Below, one piece after another: positions 9,650 to 17,709 of a stretch of 64,000 nt of DNA. Source of the stretch: Nocardia flavorosea NBRC 108225 (GTDB lineage Bacteria > Actinomycetota > Actinomycetes > Mycobacteriales > Mycobacteriaceae); contig NZ_BDCG01000020.1 of NCBI RefSeq assembly GCF_001613385.1, positions 1 to 64,000 on the forward strand, read 5' to 3'. The first letter of the stretch is position 1, and each line of letters begins with the position of its first letter. The position numbers and the translations under genes are program-made. Under the pieces are notes generated by a model. That model searched no databases. It was given only the letters and a program-made list of their open reading frames with translations, and was not told the DNA's origin.

Positions 9650-10408
9650 CTATCCGCTGCCGGTGAGACCGCCCATCCGGGCGAACCTGCGGAAATCTCC
9701 TTGGGCACCGCTGTACACGTTCACATCGGTGGGGCCGTGGATACCGGGGATGGAACCGGAATCGGTCTGCTGCCAGAAGGTCCACGCCGGCCAGCGGCCG
9801 GGGACCTCCGGTTGCGGGCGGTCGCGGTAGTCGGCGATCCACAGCGGGTAGCGGTGGAACTGGTCGCTGTCGGCCATCGCGGTCTTCCAGAAGGTCGGGT
9901 AGGTGTAGATGATCGGGACGCGGCCGGTCAGCGCCTGGACCGTATCGAGATAGCGGTGCGTCCAGTCGATCAGCGCGGCCGGCGGGAGTCCGCCGGAATG
10001 CTCGATATCCAGAACCGGCGGCAGATCCAGCGGGCCGTTCTGGCCCAGAACGACCGCGGCGTAGAGCGCGGCCTGCGGTTCCGGCGGGAGGTCCGGATGT
10101 GCGTAGTGGTAGGTACCGCGGGCCATCCCGGCGACCCGCATGTGCAGGCTGTCCTGGACGAAATACGGGTTGATGTAGTGCAGGCCCTCGGTGGCCTTGA
10201 CCATGGCGAAACCGTGGCCCGCGCCGCGCACGGCGAACCAATCGATGGGCCGCCCGCTGTCGTGCTGCCAGGACGAGACATCGGGGCCGGTCGGCTGGGC
10301 GGCTGCCGCAGGGTAGGCGCCGAAAGCTGCCGCGCACACCAGCACCCCGCCCACGGCGGCCCTCCGTAGCAGCCCTCCTACTCGGTGGCCGGCTCGATTC
10401 CGGACCAT
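9650..10408 (-). CDS. Secreted GH25 lysozyme-type muramidase
   Basis: A 252-residue glycoside hydrolase family 25 protein that should cleave the beta-1,4 link between N-acetylmuramic acid and N-acetylglucosamine in peptidoglycan. From the ATG at 10408 there is an N-terminal signal peptide: Arg-rich start, hydrophobic AAVGGVLVCAAAFGA core, and an AAAA-QP cleavage region near 35. The mature protein starts with the family motif PDVSSWQ (catalytic-site Asp). KATEG and DIEHSG follow, the latter carrying the catalytic Asp-x-Glu pair. YTYPTFW and FWQQTDSG complete the barrel. Upstream in-frame codons to 10588 were not used because they precede the signal peptide. Confidence 0.9.
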   Translation of the reverse strand: MVRNRAGHRVGGLLRRAAVGGVLVCAAAFGAYPAAAAQPTGPDVSSWQHDSGRPIDWFAVRGAGHGFAMVKATEGLHYINPYFVQDSLHMRVAGMARGTYHYAHPDLPPEPQAALYAAVVLGQNGPLDLPPVLDIEHSGGLPPAALIDWTHRYLDTVQALTGRVPIIYTYPTFWKTAMADSDQFHRYPLWIADYRDRPQPEVPGRWPAWTFWQQTDSGSIPGIHGPTDVNVYSGAQGDFRRFARMGGLTGSG

Positions 10409-10810
10409 CCGGGCTCGGGATGCCGGCGGCTCTGTGCGGGGTGGCCCGGTTCGTTCGCTACCCGGCGCACAGACCGCCGGGTAGTGGGCTCCCGCCGCCG
10501 TGCGATGGCTGTGCGGGTCGCCGGGGCCGCGCCGCGGGAGGCGGCGCAACGATGCAGTCGGTCTCCAACGGACAGGGGTCATGGACACCGACCCTATGCA
10601 CCGTCAGCGCGGCTACCGGGTAAGACCGCGCCGTGAATCGGCACCGATATCGTCGCGGACCGTTCCACCGGACTGGGGCCGCCGCCGGGCGTGAGCAGCG
10701 CTGATACCCGAGCTGCCATATGCGGTTCACGGTTTTGCCACCGAATCGGCGTGGCGTGGTCGGGATTCGCCCGGATACTGATCGGACAACATGGAACACC
10801 GGAGGTGGGT
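10409..10810. other. Divergent intergenic region, GH25 gene to MNIO operon
   Basis: 402 bases without a supported gene between the divergent muramidase and the TIGR04222-like gene. A good ribosome binding site (GGAGGTGGGT, 10801-10810) abuts the downstream ATG. No promoter with clear -35/-10 boxes could be assigned by eye. Confidence 0.45.
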
Positions 10811-11710
10811 ATGCGCGCGGACTCTTGGCCGGCTGCGGAGGTTGTGCTGTCGGCGGCGCAGACCTGGGGTATCTCCAGCGCCGGTTTCCTGCAACTGTAT
10901 GTTCCGGTCGCGGTCTTCACGGTCGGTGTCGCGTTCTGGTTGCGGCACCGGGTCGTCCGTTCGTGCGCGACCGCTCTCCCGGCGGATCTGAGCGCACCCG
11001 AGCTCGGCCTGCTCACCAGCGATCAGCGTGCGGTGATGGCCGCGGTCGCGCTGCTGCGCGGTCATGAGCTGATCGATGCCCAGGGGCGTTCCACCGGGTC
11101 ACGGGTTCCTTCCGGCCTCGACCCGTTCACGGTCGCGGTATCCGGTCATCTCGGTAGGTCGCAGCAGAGCATCATCGAGGTGACACGCCGTATGCGCACG
11201 GACCTGGACCGGTTGCGCGAAGGCCTGGCGGACCGCGGATATATGACCGGGCCGCGGCTTTCGAAGGAGCTACGGGAGGCGGGCCTGCCGATCGTGGTGG
11301 TCGCTCTCTTCGGAGTGGTCCGGTTGATCGCCGGGCTGTCCAACGGCAATCCGGTGATCTTCCTGGGGATCGTCCTGATACTGCTGGGCGTGGCCTGGTG
11401 GCGGGTAGTGACCGCGGGGCGGGTCACCGGAAGGGGTAAGGCCGCGAAGCAGGAGGCGCTCGCCGGGAACTTTCATCTGCGTCCGTCGGCTATCCCGTCG
11501 TATCCGTCCTTCGGACCCGCAGCCGCCGGTGTGGCGGTCGCGTTGTTCGGTGTGCAGGCACTGATGCTGATCGATCCCGAGTTGAACACCGCGATGGGAG
11601 GCTCCAGCGCGGAACCGGCAGGCAGCGGGGATGACGGCGGAAGCGGGGGTGACGGCGGTGGGGGCGGCGACGGTGGCGGCTGCGGCGGCTGCGGTGGGTG
11701 CGGTGGTTGA
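10811..11710 (+). CDS. TIGR04222-like membrane protein with C-terminal CGG repeats
   Basis: A 299-residue membrane protein. The ATG at 10811 directly follows GGAGGTGGGT. Hydrophobic segments lie at about 25-43, 158-175, 180-196 and 238-255. Between the first two is a soluble helical stretch containing APELGLLTSDQRAVMAAVALL, typical of the TIGR04222 family. After the last membrane segment comes a Gly/Asp/Ser-rich linker and then a terminus of three Cys-Gly-Gly units, with Cys at 291, 294 and 297. It is the first gene of an operon with a DUF692 enzyme starting 3 bp later. MNIO enzymes modify cysteines of partner peptides, so the tail is the likely substrate (inference). The family's function is unknown. 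Confidence 0.8.
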   Translation: MRADSWPAAEVVLSAAQTWGISSAGFLQLYVPVAVFTVGVAFWLRHRVVRSCATALPADLSAPELGLLTSDQRAVMAAVALLRGHELIDAQGRSTGSRVPSGLDPFTVAVSGHLGRSQQSIIEVTRRMRTDLDRLREGLADRGYMTGPRLSKELREAGLPIVVVALFGVVRLIAGLSNGNPVIFLGIVLILLGVAWWRVVTAGRVTGRGKAAKQEALAGNFHLRPSAIPSYPSFGPAAAGVAVALFGVQALMLIDPELNTAMGGSSAEPAGSGDDGGSGGDGGGGGDGGGCGGCGGCGG

Positions 11711-11713
11711 CCG

Positions 11714-12583
11714 GTGATCGGCCCGCTACCGGAAGCCGCACTCGGAATCGGCTGGCGCCCAGAGATATGCGGTGTGATCGCCCAACTGGACGGACTCGAT
11801 TTCTGCGAGGTCGTCGCCGAATCGTTGCCAGTGAAGAGCGAGCAGAATGCGAATGAGGTTGTCGTTCCGGTAGAACTGGCCGCACTCCGGGACTGCGGCA
11901 CATACATTGTGCCGCACGGTGTCTCGTTGTCACTCGGTGGTGCCGAGCCGGTCGCCGAAGCGCGGGTGCGCCGATTGGCGCTCTGTGCCGATGCCTTGGC
12001 GGCGCCGCTGGTGAGCGAACATATCGCCTTCGTACGGGCCGGCGGTCTGGAGGCCGGTCATCTACTTCCGGTGCCGCGGACAGCCGAAGCGCTGGCGGTG
12101 CTCACCGCGAATATCACCCGGACCCAGGACGGCATCGGCGTTCCGCTGGCGGTGGAGAATATCGCCGCATTGTTCGAATGGCCCGACGACGAGATGACCG
12201 AGGCGGAATTCCTCACCGAAATAGTCGAGCGGACGGGGGTCCATCTGCTGCTCGATATCGCGAATGTCTATGCCAACGCGCGTAATCGGGGTCGCGATCC
12301 GCTGGCCGAACTGCGCCGGATGCCCGCCGAGCGAATCGCCTACTGTCATATTGCCGGTGGTGTGGAAGCCGGCGGCCGGTATCACGACACCCACCTGCAT
12401 CCGGTCCCGGCCGAGGTACTGACGCTGGTTGCCGATTTCGTCCGCGACCACCCTGTCCCACTGATGCTCGAACGTGACGGTAGCTACCCGCCGGACGAGG
12501 AATTGCTCGACGAACTCGATGCGATCAGCAATGCCGCGGCCCGCGCCCCGATCACCGCGACGGCCCGGGCGGTCCGGCAATGA
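11714..12583 (+). CDS. DUF692 / MNIO family iron-dependent oxidative enzyme
   Basis: A 289-residue TIM-barrel protein of the DUF692 (UPF0276) family, now called multinuclear non-heme iron-dependent oxidative enzymes. Known members (MbnB, TglH, ChrH and others) modify Cys or other residues in ribosomal peptides. Motifs seen: GIGWRPE (11-17), HGVSLSLGG with His68, SEHIAF with His103, VENIA with Glu148, LLDIANVY with Asp181, CHIAGG with His212, DTHLHPVP with Asp225 and His227, and LERDG with Glu253. These are the family's expected metal ligands. The GTG start lies 3 bp after the preceding stop, implying translational coupling, and the stop overlaps the next ATG (ATGA). Confidence 0.92.
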   Translation: MIGPLPEAALGIGWRPEICGVIAQLDGLDFCEVVAESLPVKSEQNANEVVVPVELAALRDCGTYIVPHGVSLSLGGAEPVAEARVRRLALCADALAAPLVSEHIAFVRAGGLEAGHLLPVPRTAEALAVLTANITRTQDGIGVPLAVENIAALFEWPDDEMTEAEFLTEIVERTGVHLLLDIANVYANARNRGRDPLAELRRMPAERIAYCHIAGGVEAGGRYHDTHLHPVPAEVLTLVADFVRDHPVPLMLERDGSYPPDEELLDELDAISNAAARAPITATARAVRQ

Positions 12584-12948
12584 CCGAACCGGGTACCGGT
12601 CTGGCCGAGCGGCAGGCCGCGCTGGTGCGCGCACTGGTGGCGGATGGGACTGTGCCGCCCGGTTTCGATCCGGCCGCGGTGCAGGCCACGGCGGAGGCGC
12701 TCCTGCGTAAACGTGCCCGTGAAACGGCCGCGCACTATCCCGCCCTGGTCCACGCCACCGGCCCCGATTTCACCGCCCGCTACGTCGATTGGGCTCGTGG
12801 CCACCCGAAGGCAGGTATCGTCACCGACGCACTGGCGTTCGCCCGCGACAACGGTGTGCAGTGGCCGCCGGAGCCGCAGCCGGCCGGCCGGCGCACCGCG
12901 TTGTTGTCCCGGTTCCGCAGCGTGCTGAGTAACTTCCGTAGTAGTTGA
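12580..12948 (+). CDS. Small MNIO partner-like protein
   Basis: A 122-residue protein whose ATG overlaps the DUF692 stop codon (ATGA). It is helical, with a LLRKRARETAAHYPAL block, a following DFTARYVDWARGHP block, and a short basic C-terminus. This resembles the small partner/recognition subunits encoded next to DUF692 enzymes, as MbnC or TglI-type proteins are for their MNIOs, though sequence similarity within that group is low. It probably binds the substrate leader or tail and presents it to the iron enzyme (inference). No enzymatic motif is visible. Confidence 0.7.
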   Translation: MTEPGTGLAERQAALVRALVADGTVPPGFDPAAVQATAEALLRKRARETAAHYPALVHATGPDFTARYVDWARGHPKAGIVTDALAFARDNGVQWPPEPQPAGRRTALLSRFRSVLSNFRSS

Positions 12949-13194
12949 GCAGCCCGCAGCGATGGTAGAACGCTTTCCCGCGAACGATGCCGGTGAGCGA
13001 GGCAGAATCCGTGCGGTCCCTCGGCCGTATATGCGCCTCGATGCCTTCCGCGCAGAGTCCGCTCCCGACCGCCCGGCGATGGTGCGCTGTTCGCTGAGGT
13101 GGCGGTCGCATCTGGCCCCGGCGGATCGGCATGTCGCGATCTGCACGGGGCCCGCGGCCCGAGGGCCGGTGCCGGCGTTCGACCGGCCGCGGGC

Positions 13195-13947
13195 CTATGA
13201 GGCGGCCGTGGCGTGGTCACGGAGCCAGTCGCGGTAGTGGGTACCGGCCAGCGGGGTATCCGGGCTTGCCAGGAGGGCGTCATCGGGGACGGCAGCGAAC
13301 ATACCGGCCGATTCGTCGGTGACGACGAGACGGTCGTCGTGCTGCGCCGCCAGGGTGATCCGGCCGAGTTCGTCCAATGCGAAGACCTCCGGGCCGGCGA
13401 TATTGCGGATCCCCTGTAGCGGCGCGCGGGTGGCGACTTCGACCACCGCGTCGACGACATCGGCGGCTGCCATCGGTTGCAGGCGGGTGCCGGGCAGGCG
13501 GACGGTATTCCCGTCGGCGGTCCAGGACAGTACCGAATCCATGAACTCGAAGAACTGGGTGGCCCGGAGGATGGAGTACGGCGTGGGACCCCATTTCACC
13601 ATCTGCTCCTGCCGCGCCTTGGCGCGGTAGTAGTCCAGTTGTGGCACCTTGTCCACGCCGACGATCGAGAGCACGATCTGATGTTTCACGCCCGCGTGCT
13701 CGCCCGCGGCGAGCAGGTTGTCCATCGAGGTGCGGAAGAAATCCAGGGATGCTTCGCCGAAGGTGGGCGAGTTCGCCACATTGGTCACCACATCGGCGCC
13801 CGCCAGCACCTCGTCCAAACCCTTCCCGGTGATGATGTCGACGCCGGTGGACGGTGCCGCGGCGACGGCCTCGTGGCCGGCCGCCGCCAGTTTCTGCACC
13901 ACCTGCGAGCCGATTCGCCCGGTACCGCCTACGACTACGTGTTTCAT
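13195..13947 (-). CDS. NmrA-like atypical SDR, NAD(P)-binding protein
   Basis: A 250-residue atypical short-chain dehydrogenase. The N-terminal glycine motif VVGGTGRIGSQVV, near residue 5, is the NmrA/NADP-binding type (GxxGxxG). Next comes a short loop where an Arg for NADP phosphate would sit, DVVTNVANSP, and a YYRAKARQEQ segment with the Tyr and Lys of the modified active site. The C-terminal half resembles NmrA-like quinone-reductase or sensor proteins. The ATG at 13947 has AAAGGCGGGAG just upstream; another in-frame ATG lies five codons earlier. It is transcribed towards the MNIO operon and is not evidently linked to it. Confidence 0.85.
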   Translation of the reverse strand: MKHVVVGGTGRIGSQVVQKLAAAGHEAVAAAPSTGVDIITGKGLDEVLAGADVVTNVANSPTFGEASLDFFRTSMDNLLAAGEHAGVKHQIVLSIVGVDKVPQLDYYRAKARQEQMVKWGPTPYSILRATQFFEFMDSVLSWTADGNTVRLPGTRLQPMAAADVVDAVVEVATRAPLQGIRNIAGPEVFALDELGRITLAAQHDDRLVVTDESAGMFAAVPDDALLASPDTPLAGTHYRDWLRDHATAAS

Positions 13948-14274
13948 TCTCCCGCCTTTCACGGCATGGCCCCGGTCGCGCCGGGGGATTTCACGGAAGT
14001 CGGTTGCTCTGCGTGTCCGGTGTTGCGCACGGCGCGGGAGTGGCTCCGCCGTGCTGCGGTGGCCGGGCTACCGGTCACCACCCTGCGGGTCCAAGGAAAC
14101 CAGGAGCAGACCCCGGTAGCGGATCACCCGGCTAGGGTGAGGTTGGGCGGATACCTGCATCCAGTAGTTGTCGCCCCGGCCGGAGCCGGTGGGTTCGTCC
14201 CTGTCGGAGGTGGGTTTTTCGATCGATCGCCACCATCGCTTGCCTATACGTATACTTCTACATATAATGAGTTC
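13948..14274. other. Intergenic region with AT-rich promoter island
   Basis: 327 bases between two divergent genes with no supported coding sequence. The last 40 bases are unusually AT-rich for this genome and form the EXLDI promoter described separately. The rest is ordinary GC-rich DNA in which I see nothing. Confidence 0.5.
14240..14268 (+). promoter_or_regulatory. Sigma-A-type promoter of a leaderless gene, with palindrome
   Basis: A -35-like TTGCCT (14240-14245) and a perfect TATAAT -10 box (14263-14268) are separated by 17 bases. Transcription should start 6-8 bases after the -10 box, at or within a base or two of the ATG at 14275, so the mRNA would be leaderless. A 10-bp palindrome, TATACGTATA (14245-14254), sits in the spacer and could bind a repressor. 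Confidence 0.7.
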
Positions 14275-14787
14275 ATGCCGAATAAGACCATCTACGTAGC
14301 CGATGACGATCTGCCCCTGTTCCAGCGAGCGCAGGAGCTTGTCGGCGGCAATCTGTCCGGTGCGGTGGTCACCGCGTTGCGGCGGTTCATCGAACTGGAG
14401 GAGGGCCGGCTCGAAGGTTTTGACGAAGTGGTGTTGCGGGTCGGGCACAACGGGGTCCGGCAAGTGCGATTCCAGGGTTCGCTGCTCGGCGAACACCGGG
14501 ACGTCGACGTGGAACGTATGGAGCACCTGCGGGTGTTTCGGGGCAGAAAAGGCAAGTTCGCCTTACATGCGCAGTACTCGAATTGGTCGGACTATCCCGA
14601 ATCGCAGAACTGGCTCCGCGATATGAAGAACTGGCGGCGCATGCTCGGTATCGAACAGGACTGGGGCGATTATCGGCTCACCGTCACCGACACGCTGGAG
14701 GAATTGCAGGGAAAGATTCCGGACGAGCTGTACCGGCGGGTCGCCGATATAGCTGATCGGCCCCAGGTGGAAGAGCTCGACATCTGA
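14275..14787 (+). CDS. EXLDI family protein
   Basis: A 170-residue protein of the actinobacterial EXLDI family (TIGR04342), named for its C-terminal motif; here the protein ends VEELDI. The N-terminus (PNKTIYVADDDLPLF, then an RAQELVGGNLSGAVVTALRRF helix) resembles a ribbon-helix-helix DNA-binding segment. The remainder is charged, with several Trp/Tyr-rich motifs. EXLDI genes commonly lie beside daunorubicin-type ABC transporter genes, as here, but the neighbouring ATPase is broken. The ATG at 14275 was chosen because homology and the promoter both fit it; no ribosome binding site is present, consistent with leaderless translation. Function is unknown; a regulatory role is plausible. Confidence 0.8.
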   Translation: MPNKTIYVADDDLPLFQRAQELVGGNLSGAVVTALRRFIELEEGRLEGFDEVVLRVGHNGVRQVRFQGSLLGEHRDVDVERMEHLRVFRGRKGKFALHAQYSNWSDYPESQNWLRDMKNWRRMLGIEQDWGDYRLTVTDTLEELQGKIPDELYRRVADIADRPQVEELDI

Positions 14788-14909
14788 TCTTTTCCGGACG
14801 CGGCGCGCGCCGCTGACCCGCCGAACCATTCACGCCACAACCTGGGAGCCGTGTCGATAAAACATGCCCTTATTCGCATTCAAATATGTATTCCAGGGAA
14901 GGGAACATC

Positions 14910-15390
14910 ATGGACAACGGGCGCAGTCCCACGATCCGCGCCACCGGCCTGCGGAAATCCTATGAGGAAAAGATCGTGCTCGGCGGAGTCGATATCGCCG
15001 TTCCCGAGGCGACGATCTTCTCGCTACTCGGCCCGAACGGTGCCGGGAAAACCACGACGGTGCAGATCCTGAGCGCCTCATCGCCGCCGGCGCCAGATCC
15101 GCGTCGGCGGATACGAACCCACCGAAGAACCTGACGCCGTGCGCTCGATCATCGGCGTCACGGGGCAGTTCGCAGCCGTCGACGAGCTCCTGACCGGGCG
15201 GGAGAACCTGCACCTGATGGGCGATCTGCACCACCTGCCCGGGCAGCGCACCAAAGAACTCGCCCAGGAACTGCTGGACCGTTTCGCACTGACCGACGCC
15301 GGAGACAAACCCGCCTCGACCTATTCGGGCGATATGACCCGCCGGTTCGACCTGGCGATGACCCTGGTCGGCGACCCCTGCGGCGGGATC
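14910..15390 (+). pseudogene. Broken DrrA-type ABC transporter ATP-binding gene
   Basis: The ATG at 14910 has the ribosome binding site AGGGAAGGGAA and opens an ABC ATPase with an intact Walker A (LLGPNGAGKTT). Around 15075-15093 the frame is lost: homology resumes in the +1 frame at QIRVGGYEP and continues through VTGQFAAVDELLTGRENL to a signature-like TYSGDM, where SGGM is usual. It stops at MTLVGDP, just before the expected Walker B LDEP, at the 3' end of the convergent YqgE/AlgH gene. A frameshift plus loss of the C-terminal third, with no permease gene following, make this a decayed drug-export ATPase. Confidence 0.85.
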
Positions 15391-15397
15391 TCGGCCT

Positions 15398-16057
15398 CTA
15401 GTTGCGTTCGACCTCGATCGGGTGGGTGGCCAGCAGTGACAGCGGCAACGGCTGCCGCCGCAGCACCTCGGCCCACAGATCGGTGCGACGGCTGGTGATC
15501 GGATCGCTGGGCAGTGCCGACACCACGATCCAATCGTCGTTGTCCAGTTCGCTGTCCAGCTGACCGAAGGTCCAGCCGGCGTACCCGGCGAAGATCCGGA
15601 CACCCTCGACCAGTGCTCCGATCCGCTCCGGGGCGGTGTCCAGATCCACCAGCACCACCCGGCCGTCGACCCGCCGTACGCCGGGCACACCGTCGATGGA
15701 CGCACCCACCCGGACGGTAGCCAGGCACAGCGCGGCATCGCGTTTGACCGGACCGCCCACGAACAGCGTGCGAGGCTGCGCGCAGACTTCGCTCCACTGC
15801 GGCAGCACATCGTGCACCGCGGTTTCACTGGGCCGGTTCAGCACCACACCCAGAGTTCCGGCATCGTTGTGCTCGATGATGTAGACAACCGTCCGGCGGA
15901 ACGTCGGCTCGGCCAGGTCGGTCGAGGACACGAGTAGTGAGCCGGCCCGCACCGTCTGTTCGTCCTGCCGGCTACCGCGACGACCGGGGCCGGGTTCGTG
16001 CCCGCCACCGCGGCCGCCCCGGGTCTTGCGATCATCGGGGTCATCTGCCTGCGCCAC
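15398..16057 (-). CDS. YqgE/AlgH family protein (UPF0301)
   Basis: A 219-residue protein of the YqgE/AlgH family, matching the Rv0038 type. Motifs include GSLLVSSTDL, EPTFRRTVVYI, EHNDAGTLGVVLNRPSE, the conserved GGPVKRDA, and the ending LLATHPIEVERN. The family is widespread and structurally known but has no firmly assigned biochemical role; AlgH was first linked to alginate transcription in Pseudomonas. The GTG at 16057 was chosen because the mycobacterial protein starts with a similar DDPxDR segment; an in-frame ATG at 16102 would add 15 residues. It lies in the leuS neighbourhood in mycobacteria, as here. Confidence 0.92.
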   Translation of the reverse strand: MAQADDPDDRKTRGGRGGGHEPGPGRRGSRQDEQTVRAGSLLVSSTDLAEPTFRRTVVYIIEHNDAGTLGVVLNRPSETAVHDVLPQWSEVCAQPRTLFVGGPVKRDAALCLATVRVGASIDGVPGVRRVDGRVVLVDLDTAPERIGALVEGVRIFAGYAGWTFGQLDSELDNDDWIVVSALPSDPITSRRTDLWAEVLRRQPLPLSLLATHPIEVERN

Positions 16058-16317
16058 CAGGCCATCATCGCAGTTATTGCGCAATTGCGCCCCTCTGATC
16101 ACCCGTTCGCTTCACCTGGTGTTCGGATGGGCGTCGGTTTCCGGGCCCTCCGGACACACCCGAATGCATGTGGTTGCGAGCGCCGCCCGCCGCGGTTCCC
16201 CGTCAGGCCGCCTGCCGGTGCCGGTCCTTGCTCGCCCCCACGAAGCACGGGCGTGGGCCCTCCGTGGTCACGCCGCCCGGCCTGACGTGATTCGCCCATG
16301 CTCGTAGAGTCAGCCGT

Positions 16318-17079
16318 ATGCGACCCCCTGAGGTGCTTCTCGGCAACAGCGACGACGTGTACGACTTCTACCGTGCGCACCGGCAGAACCGGATCCAGGC
16401 GATGGGGGCCTATGCCCTGCTCGGCAGGCGTTACCGGCCGCGGGTCGGCTACGCCGACGGTGCCCGCACCGCCATCCGCGAACTGATTCGCGCCCGCACG
16501 CCGCTGCTGATCGCGGTCAACCACCTCTCCCGGCTGGATCCGTACACGCTGGCGGCGGCCGCGTGGCGCAGTGAGTTGCGGCCCGTTATCGGGCGCACCC
16601 GCGTGCTGGCCAAGGACGAACTGTTCGTCGAGGAGAAACTGCGGCGCCGGATCGACATGATGGGGGGCATCCCGGTGTTCCGCGGCACCGATCACGGGTT
16701 GCGGGCGGTGAACGCCGCCGGGCAGCGCATGATGGATATCTGCGCCGAACGCCTGGCCGAGGGCGACAGCCTGGCCGTTTTCCCGGAGGGCACCTGCAAC
16801 GATGTGGACCCGGCGCAGGTTCAGCCGGTCGGCACCGGGATCGGTCATATCGCGTTCCGGGCCGCCAAGCTCGGCGTCGCGCCTGCGCTGCTGTGCCTCG
16901 GGTTGAGTTACGGTCCGCGGCCCGGCCCCACCGTGGAGCCGACCAAGGAGGAAGCGAAATCGGCGAGCTTCCATTTCACCGTCCCTCGCACCGAGCTCCC
17001 GGCCCGCCCGGCCGAGATCGCCCGGCTGGTCCGCGCCGATCTCCAGCAGGCGCTGGACGGAGCCGTCGCCGGGTACTGA
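16318..17079 (+). CDS. PlsC-type 1-acyl-glycerophosphate acyltransferase family protein
   Basis: A 253-residue acyltransferase of the PlsC/LPLAT superfamily, which transfers acyl groups to lysophospholipids or similar acceptors at the membrane. Block I is NHLSRLDP (His and Asp of the HX4D-type motif, near residue 63), block II surrounds GGIPVFRG, block III is FPEGTCN, and a Pro-rich block IV region follows. There is no clear transmembrane segment, so it is probably a peripheral membrane enzyme. The acceptor cannot be predicted. It stands alone, 260 bp downstream of the divergent YqgE/AlgH gene. Confidence 0.88.
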   Translation: MRPPEVLLGNSDDVYDFYRAHRQNRIQAMGAYALLGRRYRPRVGYADGARTAIRELIRARTPLLIAVNHLSRLDPYTLAAAAWRSELRPVIGRTRVLAKDELFVEEKLRRRIDMMGGIPVFRGTDHGLRAVNAAGQRMMDICAERLAEGDSLAVFPEGTCNDVDPAQVQPVGTGIGHIAFRAAKLGVAPALLCLGLSYGPRPGPTVEPTKEEAKSASFHFTVPRTELPARPAEIARLVRADLQQALDGAVAGY

Positions 17080-17300
17080 GCGGAGCGTGTCGCCGGGGGC
17101 GTTCCGAGCTGTCGGAGGGACCGCCGGTCAGCCGAACGACTGCTCGCCGAAGCGGGACGACCGGAGTCCGGCACCGGTTGTGGTGCCGGTCGACCGGAGC
17201 GGTCTCCTGCGAAGGCGTTCAGTGGTGCCCGGTATCGCCGCCGCGCAACGGTGCGGTTCGGGATCCGAGCGGCCCACTGCGCCTACGTGTACGGCTCAAC

Positions 17301-17342
17301 GCATCATTGTGGCAACGCGAGGCATCATTGTGGCAACCCGAG
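17301..17342. repeat. 21-bp in-frame tandem duplication over a stop codon
   Basis: Two adjacent 21-bp units beginning GCATCATTGTGGCAAC (17301-17321 and 17322-17342) differ at one base. The right copy holds the last codons and stop of the GNAT gene on the minus strand (LPQ-stop). The left copy repeats the same codons and a second stop in the same frame. Confidence 0.85.
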
Positions 17343-17636
17343 CCGGTCGCGGGCCCAGTGCGGGACCATCGACAGGTACTGCGGCCGGGTTTCGATGAAA
17401 TGCCCGACCACCCGGCACATCGGCAGCGCGCCGAGCCCTTCGGCGCCGGTCGCGTGTAATGCCGCTTCGACCAGGTCACGGGCATAGCCCTGACCTTCGA
17501 AGCGCGGGTCGATCTCGGTATGGACGAACGCCCGTTCACCGGCGGTGTCCTGATATTCGATGTAGCCCGCGACCTCGCCGTCGACCGTGATCTCGAAGCG
17601 TTCCAGTGCGGTGTTGTTGCGGACGTCCGTCGGCAT
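17325..17636 (-). CDS. Small GNAT-type N-acetyltransferase (YjdJ-like)
   Basis: A 103-residue minimal GNAT-fold protein of the YjdJ/COG2388 type. It shows RFEITVDGEVAGYIEY, HTEIDPRFEGQGYARDLVEAA (acetyl-CoA pyrophosphate-binding loop, with QGYA in place of QGxG) and a short LPMCRVVGHFIETRPQY end. These small proteins bind acetyl-CoA but their acceptor is generally unknown. The ATG at 17636 gives a complete domain. The stop codon lies in a 21-bp tandem duplication. It is encoded on the same strand as, and downstream of, the alcohol dehydrogenase. Confidence 0.87.
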   Translation of the reverse strand: MPTDVRNNTALERFEITVDGEVAGYIEYQDTAGERAFVHTEIDPRFEGQGYARDLVEAALHATGAEGLGALPMCRVVGHFIETRPQYLSMVPHWARDRLGLPQ

Positions 17637-17709
17637 GGCTCGACGCTACTCGTTCGACCGCGAAAATTCGCCTCGATCGGGTAGCCGGTGCGACAAGTCG
17701 CCTCCGGTG

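Noticed and set aside
13477..14274. In-frame upstream extension of the EXLDI gene.
   Set aside because: It runs antisense through the NmrA-like gene, and the promoter at 14240-14268 fixes the start at 14275.
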